A DNA stretch of 64,000 bases, from contig CP036272.1 in NCBI GenBank assembly GCA_007745635.1, positions 1,575,901-1,639,900 on the forward strand, in the 5' to 3' direction. The DNA is from Stieleria bergensis. GTDB lineage: Bacteria > Planctomycetota > Planctomycetia > Pirellulales > Pirellulaceae. Below, one piece after another: positions 34,580-43,696 of the stretch; position 1 is the first letter of the stretch; each line of letters begins with the position of its first letter. A program made the translations under genes and the position numbers. The notes beneath the pieces were generated by a model. The model saw only the letters and a program-made list of their open reading frames with translations, had not been told where the DNA came from and did no database searches.

Positions 34580-37500
34580 ATGATTGCTACTGACCAGCCC
34601 TGCTTGAGCCCCAAGCAGTTGCGTCGCGCCCTTTCGGGGGACTTGCCCGAGGCCGATTTTGATTCTGCGATCACTCATTTGGATCATTGCCAAGTCTGTC
34701 AGCAAGCAGCAGAGCAACTGAGCCAAGAGGCCAAGCCGGCGTGGAATGGGCTGCGACTGGATTTAGAGCCCTTGCCACCATTACCTGCTGACCCAGTCAA
34801 CGTCGCCGGTCGCGGTAGGCATCGCGTTGCCAGGGTGAATTCTGATCAGCACGATGTCTCCCCGAATGCGGTGGAATCACTGGAGCGTGAATCGGCCTGT
34901 CAGCGAGCCATTGACCAGGTGCTCCAGGGGCCCCAGCAGGAGGTTGGCGGCGGGGCATCAGTCAGCCGCAACCAAACAGCTTTGCCGCTGACTGAACTGG
35001 GCCCGTACCGATTGCTAGAGCTGATCGGAAATGGTGGCATGGGCAGTGTCTATCGAGCGGAGCACATTCGATTGCGCCGGCAATGCGCCATCAAGGTTTT
35101 GCCGCCGGATCGAATCAGTGAAAGCGGGTGGTTGGATCGCTTTGATCGCGAGATGGTCAGTATTGCTGCGATCGAACATCACAACGTCGTGCGTGCGACC
35201 GATGCCGGGCATCAAGATCAGTGGCACTATCTGGTGATGGAGTACCTGGATGGAATGGACCTGGGCCGGATTGCCACGGCCATGAAAACCATTGCGGTTA
35301 ACGATGCCTGTGAACTGATTCGGCAGGCAGCGTTGGGAATCGCTCAGATCCATGCCCACGGTTTGGTCCATCGCGACGTCAAGCTATCGAACCTGATGCT
35401 CACAAGTGAGGGGTCGGTCAAGGTCTTGGACCTTGGTTTAGTGCTCGATGGCGATGATCCGTTGGCGGCTGATGAACGCTTGACAACGGTCGGTCACGTG
35501 ATGGGCACGATGCCTTACATGGCACCGGAGCAGTTAACCGATAGCCGGGACGTGCGGCAAGCCTCGGATTTGTATGCCTTAGGAGCCAGTTTGTATCGCC
35601 TGATTGCCGGCACGACCCCACATCGCAAAACACATGGCTTGGCGGCGCAGGTCCTGGCGATCACCAGTGAAGCCGCCAAACCGCTGTCGCAGTCTTGCTC
35701 TGAAATTGAGCCCGACGTCGAACAGTTAGTCAGTGAGTTGCTTGATCGTGATCCCGAGAAACGGCCCAGCAGTGCCAGCGAAGTGGCCCAGCGGTTGGAG
35801 TCCCTCTGTGAAGGAGCTGATCTGAAGCGGTTGCTGCGTCAGGCCAAACAGCGTCAGGAACAGTCTTCTTGCACCGCCAACAGTCTGGTGATCCCCGCAA
35901 GTCTTGCGGGCGCCGGCAATCCCCCGCGTCGCGCTGGACGCTGGTTGATGGGAGCTGCCGGTGCTTTTTTGCTGTTGATTGCAGCGATCGTGATCAAGAT
36001 TGAAACCGATCGTGGGCAACTGGTAATCCATAGTGATCATGATGGCCTGCAAGTTGCAATCAAACAGTCGGATCAAGTCATTGATCGATTGACGGTTCGC
36101 AAAGGCGACGACAATCGTATCCGGCTGTACAAGGGCAGTTATCAGATCGAAATTGAAGGTGGCGGTGATGCCTTGGTGTTGACGGAGAGCGTTGTCACCA
36201 TTAGTCGTGGTGCTCAGCAGGATGTTCAGGTCGTTGCCAAACAGGAGGCGACTGCAGAGCCTTCGGCGTTCACCTATCAGGGACACGACTTATCTTGGTG
36301 GCTAAAGGGGATCGATCGTGAACGCAGTATCGATCAGATCTGTGAAGCCGTGAAAGCCGTTGAGCTGCTTTCTCGCGATGCGGGGCCTGAGGCACGTCAA
36401 CAGGCTGCCCAAGCCACCGTGCAGCTCAGTCGCCGGCTCGGTGGAAAAGTTCTGGGCAATACAGGAAGCCGCTCCGAGAAGTTCATGTCTCAGTTTTTTG
36501 AGGTGGTGGCCTACTACATTGACGATCTGGGGACGGATTTCTTAACCAGCGAAATGCAGGCGGGGTCTTTCAAGTCCAAGGTCGCCTGCGTGATGGCTGT
36601 TCATTCGTTTCTAGACGGTGCTTTGCTGGACACGTGGGACGATGAAAAGATCCGCGATTCCTGGTTGGAAGGCATCATCACCAAGCAAGGTTGGGAGCAG
36701 GCAATCAAGCTGCAGGCCGTCTTGCTAGAAATTGCCATGTACGAAACCGAAGACTCCATGTTCGGCGAATACTTTGGCCATCGCCCTGCCCTTCATGCCG
36801 CGTTGTCGGTCATGCTGTTAACCGAAAAAGAGCCGGTGACGGTGTTTCATTGGAAAGCGTTGGTTTCGCAGTGGGTGGAGGAAGGACTGAAAAAAGAACA
36901 GCAGCAATCTGCCGCTGGAGCAGGGATGTCTGGCAACGTGATGGACGGCGTCGGTGGCTTCGGGATGGCTCGAGTCGACCGAGTGGCAGTGCTGTTCTAT
37001 GCTCAAATGCTGGCCGCCAAGCCCAAGGAGAAACGGTACCAAGACCTGATCACACCACAGCTGGTGCAAATACTTGTCAGCCATGACCATTACTCCACCA
37101 TGCAGTCGTTGCACAATCGAGCATTGCGGCAAACCTTGACGGGCGTGATCGAGATCAAGCCCAAGCCCTATGTGCAGGCCATTGAGGCCATCTTGGCTGA
37201 ACATCCGCTTTCATCGCCAGAGATGCATGCTGGTGGCATGGGCGGGTTTGGTGGCGGCATGGGCGGGTTTGGTGGCGGCATGGGCGGGTTTGGTGGCGGC
37301 ATGGGCGGGTTTGGTGGCGGCATGGGCGGGTTTGGTGGCGGCATGGGCGGGTTTGGTGGCGGCGGTGGATGGGTTCCACCCTTCGTGAAAGCTACGGCGA
37401 TGGAAGTGCTGGTCAGCGAACTGGCTGATTTGAACGTCGTCGTCAGTGTGCTTGGGCAGTGGAAGGCGAAGTTTGGTGATGGCAAACGCATCGGCTACGC

Positions 37501-39007
37501 GGCTGAAGATTTTCCGGGCTGGTCGGCAACGTTAGCTAAACGACTCGATGTCTCCTTGGCAGAGGCCGCTCGGCAAGTTGACGCGGCGGTCGCGGAAACG
37601 TCAATCACTAGCGCAGAGGTCGTTCAGCCAGACGACATTCAGCCTGAAGCAGGCGCCGATCCTGCGGCCAACGCGGTTTCCATGGAATCCAGGCCTGCGC
37701 CAGAGGCCGAAGCGGATCGTGCCTCCCAGGCTAGCGAAGGCCGTCCCGCCGAGGTCGCTGTTCCGTTGTATCAGGGACATGACTTGGCTTGGTGGATGGA
37801 ACAGATGAGCCGTGAGCGAGACATACGCAAAATCTGCGAAGGTGTTGACGCGGTGGAACTGCTTTCTCGCGATTCAGATCGGCAGACGCGGCGGAAGGCA
37901 ATAGAGGCGACCATAGAGATCGCGGATCGTCTGGGCGGAATCGACATCGGACAACGCTATGATTCTGGCGTGTTGTTAAAAAATAGACAGGAGTCCTCGC
38001 ATGCCTTCATGGCGCATTTCGTCGACGTTGTGCCGCGTTACATTGATGATTTGGGGACGGAGTTTGTTGAAGTTGAAATGCCGGGCCAGGAAAGACGTGT
38101 GATGGCGCTGACGATTGCACTGGATCAGTTTCTAAGTGGCACTCGCCTGGCCAACGCTGAAGGTCAGGCGATGTTTACCCGTTGGCACCAACGCACTCAA
38201 TCGGCAGAGGGGAAACAAGAGCTTCGGCGGCTGGTTCAAGAACTGTTGCCCGTTCAGCAGAACTGGGAGCAAACCGAAACGTTGCAAGCCGGTACGTCAC
38301 CAGAGGGAACGTTGCACGCCCTGCGGCAACATCGGCAACGCCCTTTGGCGCGTCTCTTGTTGACCATGTTGCTGATGTCGTCAGACGACTTGGAAGTTGC
38401 CGGACTCGATGATTGGCTTCAGAAGCGGATCCGTGGTCAGCTAGACTTGGGCACCGATGCTGGGCGGTCGATCCCAAACCAGCAAGGTCGCAGTCTGGAG
38501 CGATTGGAAAGTGAGTACTGCATCGCCGCTGTCACAAGTGCTCTCCATCAGGAGGACCCAGTGAGCGATGGCTATTTGCGGCAGTTGATTCGCAACTTGG
38601 TTTCAGTGACAGGATCCGAGCGACGCGACCGCTTGTTTCAAGCTCGCTACGAAGCGGCTTTGGAGGGGCTTGCCAAACATTCACCGGAATTGTTTTGGGA
38701 TACCGTCCGGCAGAGTTCGCAGGGCATCTTGGTCGCCGGCGGTGGCATCGTGTTGATCCATGGTGTGAACTCAATCTCGATGGAGTTCATTGCCCGTGAG
38801 AGTCAGGATCTGGAGCTTGCCACCGAAGCGCTCGGCAAGTGGGCTTCAGACAGCGCCTATGAAGAGACTGTTGGGGCCGTAGTGGATCGCCAGCAGACTT
38901 TGGCGCGTTGTTACACCGTGCTTGCCAAACGCATGGATGTCAGCGTTGACGAGCTAAAGAAACGCAGTGCCGCACCAGTCCCCGTCGGTGGTGGCGGGAT
39001 TTTCTAA
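34580..39007 (+). CDS. Giant membrane Ser/Thr protein kinase with anti-sigma-type zinc motif and duplicated C-terminal module
   Basis: 1475 residues, ATG at 34580. Domain order: HxxxCxxC motif (His33, Cys37, Cys40, as in zinc-containing anti-sigma factors); Hanks-type kinase at about 140-410 with GNGGMGSVYRA, AIKVL, HRDVKLSN, DLG (in place of DFG) and MAPEQL; membrane segment near 455-475 (LMGAAGAFLLLIAAIVI); then a long extracytoplasmic part. The latter has a PEGA-like piece and two copies of a 230-residue module beginning YQGHDLSWWL (about 568) and YQGHDLAWWM (about 1062), separated by six GMGGFGG repeats (about 885-930). The layout suggests an outside sensor controlling the adjacent sigma factor. 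Confidence 0.9.
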   Translation: MIATDQPCLSPKQLRRALSGDLPEADFDSAITHLDHCQVCQQAAEQLSQEAKPAWNGLRLDLEPLPPLPADPVNVAGRGRHRVARVNSDQHDVSPNAVESLERESACQRAIDQVLQGPQQEVGGGASVSRNQTALPLTELGPYRLLELIGNGGMGSVYRAEHIRLRRQCAIKVLPPDRISESGWLDRFDREMVSIAAIEHHNVVRATDAGHQDQWHYLVMEYLDGMDLGRIATAMKTIAVNDACELIRQAALGIAQIHAHGLVHRDVKLSNLMLTSEGSVKVLDLGLVLDGDDPLAADERLTTVGHVMGTMPYMAPEQLTDSRDVRQASDLYALGASLYRLIAGTTPHRKTHGLAAQVLAITSEAAKPLSQSCSEIEPDVEQLVSELLDRDPEKRPSSASEVAQRLESLCEGADLKRLLRQAKQRQEQSSCTANSLVIPASLAGAGNPPRRAGRWLMGAAGAFLLLIAAIVIKIETDRGQLVIHSDHDGLQVAIKQSDQVIDRLTVRKGDDNRIRLYKGSYQIEIEGGGDALVLTESVVTISRGAQQDVQVVAKQEATAEPSAFTYQGHDLSWWLKGIDRERSIDQICEAVKAVELLSRDAGPEARQQAAQATVQLSRRLGGKVLGNTGSRSEKFMSQFFEVVAYYIDDLGTDFLTSEMQAGSFKSKVACVMAVHSFLDGALLDTWDDEKIRDSWLEGIITKQGWEQAIKLQAVLLEIAMYETEDSMFGEYFGHRPALHAALSVMLLTEKEPVTVFHWKALVSQWVEEGLKKEQQQSAAGAGMSGNVMDGVGGFGMARVDRVAVLFYAQMLAAKPKEKRYQDLITPQLVQILVSHDHYSTMQSLHNRALRQTLTGVIEIKPKPYVQAIEAILAEHPLSSPEMHAGGMGGFGGGMGGFGGGMGGFGGGMGGFGGGMGGFGGGMGGFGGGGGWVPPFVKATAMEVLVSELADLNVVVSVLGQWKAKFGDGKRIGYAAEDFPGWSATLAKRLDVSLAEAARQVDAAVAETSITSAEVVQPDDIQPEAGADPAANAVSMESRPAPEAEADRASQASEGRPAEVAVPLYQGHDLAWWMEQMSRERDIRKICEGVDAVELLSRDSDRQTRRKAIEATIEIADRLGGIDIGQRYDSGVLLKNRQESSHAFMAHFVDVVPRYIDDLGTEFVEVEMPGQERRVMALTIALDQFLSGTRLANAEGQAMFTRWHQRTQSAEGKQELRRLVQELLPVQQNWEQTETLQAGTSPEGTLHALRQHRQRPLARLLLTMLLMSSDDLEVAGLDDWLQKRIRGQLDLGTDAGRSIPNQQGRSLERLESEYCIAAVTSALHQEDPVSDGYLRQLIRNLVSVTGSERRDRLFQARYEAALEGLAKHSPELFWDTVRQSSQGILVAGGGIVLIHGVNSISMEFIARESQDLELATEALGKWASDSAYEETVGAVVDRQQTLARCYTVLAKRMDVSVDELKKRSAAPVPVGGGGIF
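37235..37360 (+). repeat. Coding tandem repeat, 21 bp x 6 (GMGGFGG)
   Basis: Six identical units starting GGCATGGGCGGGTTTGGTGG, encoding a glycine-rich flexible tract between the two duplicated modules of the kinase. Perfect DNA identity suggests recent expansion or active slippage. Confidence 0.9.
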
Positions 39008-39151
39008 ACCGTTATGACGATTAAGTCGCAGCGCCAATGCCGTCTCAGATCGAAGATCGGCGGCGCTGCATTCGCCCCAAACCGCTAGCGGTGGGTTGCA
39101 GCGGAAGTGATGTGGGCAACAGTCTGGTGGCTGTTTACCGGGCAGTGCGTC

Positions 39152-39781
39152 TCAGGAAGGTGTCGGCAGCTGATGGGTGAGCTGATAGAAAGAACGCAGC
39201 AGGTTCAAACCGTTGGTCTGACTTTTTTCCGGGTGGAACTGAGTCGCGTAGACGTTGTCTTTGGCGACCATGGCACAGAAGTCATCGCCGTAACCGCACT
39301 TTAATGCAACCACTGACGGGTCGCTGGGGCGAACGTAATAGGAGTGCACAAAGTAAAAGTGGCTGCCGTCGGCTAGGTCTTGAAACAGGGGAAGTTCAAA
39401 CTGTTTTTGGACGGTGTTCCAGCCCATGTGTGGGACTTTGTATTTGGCTGGCAGCTCAAAGCGAACCACATCGCCAGGAAGGATCCCCAAGCCTTGGTGT
39501 GTGCCGTGTTCGTAGCCCGTTTCAAACAGCAGTTGGAGCCCCAGGCAGATTCCTAGAAAGGGCCGTCCACTGGCTGCGAAATCACGCAGGGGTCCCGCGA
39601 GATCGCGCCGATTGATTTCATTCATCGCGTCACCGAAGGCACCCACCCCGGGCAGAATCAATTGCTGGGCGTTGGCGATCTGGTCCGGATCCGAGGAGAT
39701 CACCGCTTCGCCACCGACTCGTTGAATGGCTTTTTGGACGCTTCGAAGGTTGCCCATTTGGTAATCAACGATGGTAATCAT
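39152..39781 (-). CDS. hisH: Imidazole glycerol phosphate synthase, glutamine amidotransferase subunit
   Basis: 209 residues from ATG at 39781 (MITIVDYQMGNLRSV), the family-typical start; the frame extends to 39850 without support. It releases ammonia from glutamine and channels it to HisF, which makes imidazole glycerol phosphate and AICAR in histidine biosynthesis. Nucleophile Cys79 is in GICLGLQLL; the His-Glu of the triad are in TQFHPEKSQ near 186-191; PGVGAFGDAM and HMGWN are also typical. hisF is not adjacent. hisE and hisG lie on the opposite strand 600 bases to the right, so histidine genes are split in divergent orientation. Confidence 0.95.
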   Translation of the reverse strand: MITIVDYQMGNLRSVQKAIQRVGGEAVISSDPDQIANAQQLILPGVGAFGDAMNEINRRDLAGPLRDFAASGRPFLGICLGLQLLFETGYEHGTHQGLGILPGDVVRFELPAKYKVPHMGWNTVQKQFELPLFQDLADGSHFYFVHSYYVRPSDPSVVALKCGYGDDFCAMVAKDNVYATQFHPEKSQTNGLNLLRSFYQLTHQLPTPS

Positions 39782-40382
39782 GAAGTGATCCGTGGCGAGA
39801 GGAATGGGTGGTAGGAGAAGCATGGCAGTCAAGTGCTTAGGGCCGATCACCAGTGGCTCTCATCACAGTGTAGAGTGCCCTGCCCTGGTCGACCAATAGA
39901 CATCTGAACTAACGTTAGAGCACAAGGCTGCGTGCAAGGTTCGAGCGGTCGCTGCGATTTGCGTAAACGCCTTAAATTCTGTGGTTTAGCGAACGGCTAT
40001 TCCACCTCTGGCGGTGGGAATGATCTCCGCCAGCAACGTCTCTTTCCCAGCGGCGGTGACGGCACCGCTGAGGGGCGTGTCGGCTGGTTCAGTCAGTGGG
40101 TGGCGGTCGTCTGTCGGCCAGTTGCCTAATTCCGGCACGATGACTGGCCAGCACGCACCGCGAACGCAGAGAGGATCGTGAGCGGGGGGACAGCGAGTGA
40201 GAGGACAGCGTTTTCTCGAGACTTGGCAGCCCTTTGCGGCCTGTTTTTTCGGGGTGCGAGGCAGCATTTCTCCCGCGATTGGCTCATCGGAGGTGGACGC
40301 AGGCGGGGCGGTGACTTAGGATCCGAATTCCTTGAAAAGATAAAAAGACGGCTCCCTGCTTGAGTATCGTGATTGAAGCGTC
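39782..40382. other. Divergent intergenic region between hisH and hisE
   Basis: 600 bases. The open frames here (for example 39986-40267 minus) are Pro/Arg/Cys-rich with no recognisable domain and are judged non-coding. This is the expected location of promoters for hisH and hisEG; no attenuator with a His-rich leader was seen. Confidence 0.4.
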
Positions 40383-40784
40383 ATGTCAGATGAATCCCCA
40401 GCGAATGTTGCAGCCAATGTCACGGCGAAATCCAGCGATGTGACTCCTGACGCGGCCCTGTTGCCGCTGGTTCGCTTGATGGACACTTTGGCTGAGCGAG
40501 CGGAAACTCGTCCTGCGGGTTCCTATACCACCAAGTTGATGGAGGCGGGGACGCCAAAGATTGGTCGCAAGATCCTCGAAGAAGCTGGGGAAATGATTGA
40601 AGCCGCTGACGAAAGCGGTGACCCCGGCCGCGAGCATTTTGTCTATGAAGCTGGTGATCTCATTTATCACGCCATGGTTTTACTGGCTTATAAAGGCGTT
40701 CGCATCGAAGAAGTGGCCGCAGAATTGGCTCGCCGTGAAGGCCGGTCAGGACTGGATGAAAAGGCCAGCCGAAACCAGGCCTAA
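40383..40784 (+). CDS. hisE: Phosphoribosyl-ATP pyrophosphatase
   Basis: 133 residues, ATG at 40383. It hydrolyses phosphoribosyl-ATP to phosphoribosyl-AMP, the second step of histidine biosynthesis. The all-alpha NTP-PPase (MazG-like) signature is clear: SYTTKLMEAG, KIGRKILEEAGEMIEAA and the Mg-binding EAGDLIYHAMVLLAYKGV. An N-terminal extension of about 25 residues rich in Ala/Ser is extra to the usual 100 residues. There is no fused HisI domain. hisG starts about 107 bases downstream on the same strand. Confidence 0.93.
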   Translation: MSDESPANVAANVTAKSSDVTPDAALLPLVRLMDTLAERAETRPAGSYTTKLMEAGTPKIGRKILEEAGEMIEAADESGDPGREHFVYEAGDLIYHAMVLLAYKGVRIEEVAAELARREGRSGLDEKASRNQA

Positions 40785-40891
40785 GACGTTGCTGACATGG
40801 CGGCTTGACAGGTCATGCTTGGCAAGCACTGTGGCCAGAGCTGAGATCCCGATCAGAGACAAAGACTTACCCGAACAAAGACTCCGCTAAG

Positions 40892-41755
40892 ATGCCAGTA
40901 TTATCCAATAACCTTCGCATTGGTTTGCCCAGTAAAGGGCGTTTAAGCGAAATCTCCGGCGAGCTCTTGTTGCAGGCCGGACTCAATTTTCGCCGTCAGA
41001 ATCGTGGCCTGTTCGCCAAGGTCAGTGGGCTGCCGATCGACTTGATCTTTTTGCGTACCGATGACATCCCCACGTTGGTGCATGAAGGTGCGATCGACAT
41101 GGGATTCACCGGCAGCGATTTGGTCGAAGAAGCCAATGTGGATGTGAGCACACGGATGCGTCTGGGCGTGGGGAAGTGTCGCTTGGCAATCTGTGTGCCT
41201 GACGATTCCGACATCCGATCGGCCCGTCAGCTCGATGGCAAACGCATCGCCACCAGTTTTCCCAATGTCACCAAGGCCTATCTGGGACAACACAACGCCT
41301 TGGCGCACATGGTCGCTCTGTCGGGATCCGTGGAAGTGATGATTCAGTTAGGTGTTGCTGACGCGATCGTTGACTTGGTCGAAACAGGCAGCACTCTGGC
41401 AGCCAACCGATTGAAAATCTTGGAAGAGATCGGGTCTTACGAAACGGTCTTGATTCAAAACGATCGTCCTCGTGATCCAGAGATGGTCGAACGCGTGGTG
41501 CGACGCTTAGAAGGCGTTGTCATCGCCCGTGACTATTCGCTGTTGGAATACAATATTCCCGCTGCCAAGCTGGTCGATGCAGAAAAGGTGACGCCAGGGT
41601 TTAATTCGCCGACCATCGGCACATTAGAAGACGATTCACTGCGCAGTGTGCGCGTGATGGTTCGTCGTAAAGAAGTCATCGATGTGATGGAAAAGCTGGA
41701 GCGTCTGGGAGCATCAGCTATTTTCCAAACCACGATTTCCAATTGCCGTCTGTAA
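40892..41755 (+). CDS. hisG: ATP phosphoribosyltransferase, long form
   Basis: 287 residues from ATG at 40892 (MPVLSNNLRIGLPSKGRL); the frame opens earlier at 40805 without support. It catalyses the committed first step, ATP plus PRPP to phosphoribosyl-ATP. Visible motifs: IGLPSKGRL, DIPTLVHEGAIDMGFTGSDL and the PRPP-binding VADAIVDLVETGSTLAANRL. Length and the C-terminal part (SVRVMVRRKEVIDVMEKLERL) match the long form with an ACT-like regulatory domain that mediates histidine feedback inhibition, so no HisZ partner is needed. Confidence 0.95.
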   Translation: MPVLSNNLRIGLPSKGRLSEISGELLLQAGLNFRRQNRGLFAKVSGLPIDLIFLRTDDIPTLVHEGAIDMGFTGSDLVEEANVDVSTRMRLGVGKCRLAICVPDDSDIRSARQLDGKRIATSFPNVTKAYLGQHNALAHMVALSGSVEVMIQLGVADAIVDLVETGSTLAANRLKILEEIGSYETVLIQNDRPRDPEMVERVVRRLEGVVIARDYSLLEYNIPAAKLVDAEKVTPGFNSPTIGTLEDDSLRSVRVMVRRKEVIDVMEKLERLGASAIFQTTISNCRL

Positions 41756-41825
41756 TTTGACGGCCGAGATCTCCTGATCTGAATTTACTTTCTCTGTCTC
41801 GCCCCTTTCGCCGAAAGTTTAACTC

Positions 41826-42176
41826 ATGAGCGGTCCCACAGACGCGGCTTTGCCGCTGGAAATTGATGTTCATGCAGTCAAAGCCATGATGGAGAACAAG
41901 CAGGATTTCTTGTTGCTCGACGTGCGCGAGTCATTTGAGTACGAGACCTGCCAAATCGAATCCAGTACGCTGATTCCAATGAGTGAACTCGGGCAGCGAA
42001 TGGATGAACTGGATGCCTCCAAGGAACGCTTGATCGTGGTGCATTGCCATCATGGCATGCGCAGCTTGCAAGTCACCCACGCTCTGCGTTCGGCGGGATT
42101 CGACAAGACGCAAAGCATGGCCGGGGGCATCGACCAGTGGAGCGTTGAGATCGACGAAGCCGTCCCACGGTATTGA
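41826..42176 (+). CDS. Rhodanese-like domain protein
   Basis: 116 residues, a single rhodanese domain, cytoplasmic. LLLDVRESFEYETCQIESS and the active loop HCHHGMRS with Cys74 are present, and MAGGIDQW ends the fold, so sulfur transfer or phosphatase-like chemistry is possible. Many planctomycete and cyanobacterial proteins of this type have this HCxHGxRS loop. It begins 70 bases after hisG, but the spacing and a different function make co-regulation uncertain. Confidence 0.88.
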   Translation: MSGPTDAALPLEIDVHAVKAMMENKQDFLLLDVRESFEYETCQIESSTLIPMSELGQRMDELDASKERLIVVHCHHGMRSLQVTHALRSAGFDKTQSMAGGIDQWSVEIDEAVPRY

Positions 42177-42481
42177 TCTGCACACGGCACGCCGCGAATT
42201 GCCGTCGGAGGTTATCTTGTGCGTTGGGGCTTGCAGGCATGCACCCTACGAACTGGCTTCTTTCTGATGAAATTTTGATGTGGATCCCCGCCGGTCCATG
42301 CGTTTGCGTGAAGGGGTGTTGTTGACCGCCAGAACAAGAGCATTGGCGGTCAGAGGAACCTTGTCACGAGCCAAATCAAACCGGCTTCGGGCTAACCGCC
42401 GGCAGGCAGGTTTGAACCTCACCGAGAAGACCTGGAAAACTTGATCGCCATGGTCAACCGCCGGCGGGTTGCTGTTATTCT
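42177..42481. other. Intergenic region with degenerate hairpin repeat
   Basis: About 300 bases. It holds a degenerate member of the GTGCGTGC/GCACGCAC family (42214-42252, ending CATGCACCCTACG) and, near 42455-42470, AACCGCCGGCGGGTT, a short inverted repeat. Nothing else is seen. Confidence 0.45.
42214..42252. repeat. Degenerate dispersed repeat of the GTGC/GCAC family
   Basis: GTGCGTTGGGGCTTGCAGGC then ATGCACCCTACG; the ends pair (GTGCGT with ATGCAC) with mismatches, and the CCCTACG end is the complement of the GTAGGG seen in copies at 5356 and 15226. Confidence 0.4.
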
Positions 42482-43696
42482 ATGCTTCTAAGGGTTGCGT
42501 GCTCTGCTGCGCCGAAAACGCCGTGTGAGTCCAATCTATCTATCTATCTATCAGCAATCGACCGATACGAATTGAGCTTGGCAAGCGAGGCACCTGTGCA
42601 GGAGACTGACCCCAGAGACGACGAGAGGCAGGCTAATTTGGACAGTCAGCAGAGTTCATTCGTCCCGCGGACGACCGGACCTTCGGGAGCGGCTGCGTTA
42701 GAAAGCGTGTCACCGATCACCACGGACTCTGCGAGCACCGATCCGCAATCGGTGCCGTTCAGTGGGCAAGCCTTATTGAACAAGATCGAGGCCGTTCGTG
42801 ATCGCTTGCATCAAGTCATTCGCGGCAAGCAAGATGTGATTGATGCGGTGCTGACGTGCATGTTGGCAGAAGGCTCGGTGCTTTTGGAAGACGTGCCCGG
42901 AGTGGGGAAAACAACTCTGGCGAAAGCCATCGCGGCTCTGATCGACCTCGACTTTGAACGCATTCAATGCACGCCTGACTTGTTGCCGGCGGACATTCTT
43001 GGCTCGGCCATTTATCAGGCAGCCACGGCTGATTTTAAGTTTCGCCGCGGCCCTGTCTTTTGCAATCTACTGATCGCCGACGAAATTAACCGGGCCAGTC
43101 CGCGAACGCAAAGTGCTCTGCTGGAGGCGATGGCTGAATCCCAGGTGACGATTGATACCACGCGTTATGACTTGCCGCGCCCGTTTATCGTGATCGCCAC
43201 CCAGAACCCGTCGGGTTTTGAGGGGACGTATCCGTTGCCGGAGTCGCAACTGGATCGCTTCTTGTTTCGGTTGTCGATGGACTACCCGGATCAGGAGAGC
43301 GAAGTGCAGCTGTTGTTGGATCAGGCCACACATAATCCTTTGGATGACTTGCAGCCGGTGATGCACGGAGATGAATTGGCGGCACTGCAGCAATTGGTTC
43401 GTGAGATGACCGTTGACGAAAAGGTGGTGCAGTATCTGGTCAGTGTGATTGCGCTGACTCGGCAGGATGGACGGCTTTCTGTTGGTGCTTCTCCGCGCGG
43501 TTCAAAGATGTTGCTGCGTGCCGCGCAGGCTCGTGCGGTGCTGCGGAAACGCGATTATGTCTTGCCCGATGATGTTCAAGCGGTGGCTGTTTCCGTGCTC
43601 GCTCACCGAATCACCGTCCGCGCGGTCGGTGCGACGTGGGCGGATGCCGCGGCGATCATTGATGACTTGTTAGAACAAGCTGAGGTTGTGGTGTGA
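42482..43696 (+). CDS. MoxR family AAA+ ATPase
   Basis: 404 residues if started at ATG 42482; the AAA+ core begins only near residue 95 (LNKIEAVRDRLHQVIRGKQD), so a later start such as TTG at about 42638 (AGGCAGG upstream) is possible. Walker A is EDVPGVGKTTLAKA, Walker B LLIADEINRASPRTQSALLE, and the sensor region VIATQNPSGFEGTYPLPESQ is typical. MoxR ATPases act as chaperones that mature partner proteins, often with DUF58 and transglutaminase or VWA proteins, which follow here. Its stop overlaps the next start (GTGA). The N-terminal coding region contains a TATC tetranucleotide repeat. Confidence 0.93.
   Translation: MLLRVACSAAPKTPCESNLSIYLSAIDRYELSLASEAPVQETDPRDDERQANLDSQQSSFVPRTTGPSGAAALESVSPITTDSASTDPQSVPFSGQALLNKIEAVRDRLHQVIRGKQDVIDAVLTCMLAEGSVLLEDVPGVGKTTLAKAIAALIDLDFERIQCTPDLLPADILGSAIYQAATADFKFRRGPVFCNLLIADEINRASPRTQSALLEAMAESQVTIDTTRYDLPRPFIVIATQNPSGFEGTYPLPESQLDRFLFRLSMDYPDQESEVQLLLDQATHNPLDDLQPVMHGDELAALQQLVREMTVDEKVVQYLVSVIALTRQDGRLSVGASPRGSKMLLRAAQARAVLRKRDYVLPDDVQAVAVSVLAHRITVRAVGATWADAAAIIDDLLEQAEVVV
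42534..42552. repeat. Tetranucleotide microsatellite, 4.75 copies
   Basis: ATCT repeated from 42534 to 42552, 52 bases after the first possible start of the MoxR gene. A one-unit slip would shift the reading frame of any translation beginning upstream. Confidence 0.85.

Noticed and set aside
37155..37491. Minus-strand open frames with repeated PPPNPPM or RHQTRPC units
   Set aside because: They are antisense to the GMGGFGG repeat of the kinase gene.
39028..39070. Inverted repeat GCAGCGCC...GGCGCTGC after the kinase gene as terminator
   Set aside because: Long loop and no T-tract on either strand.
39986..40267. 93-codon minus-strand open frame between hisH and hisE
   Set aside because: No domain or coding-like composition; probably noise in a divergent promoter region.
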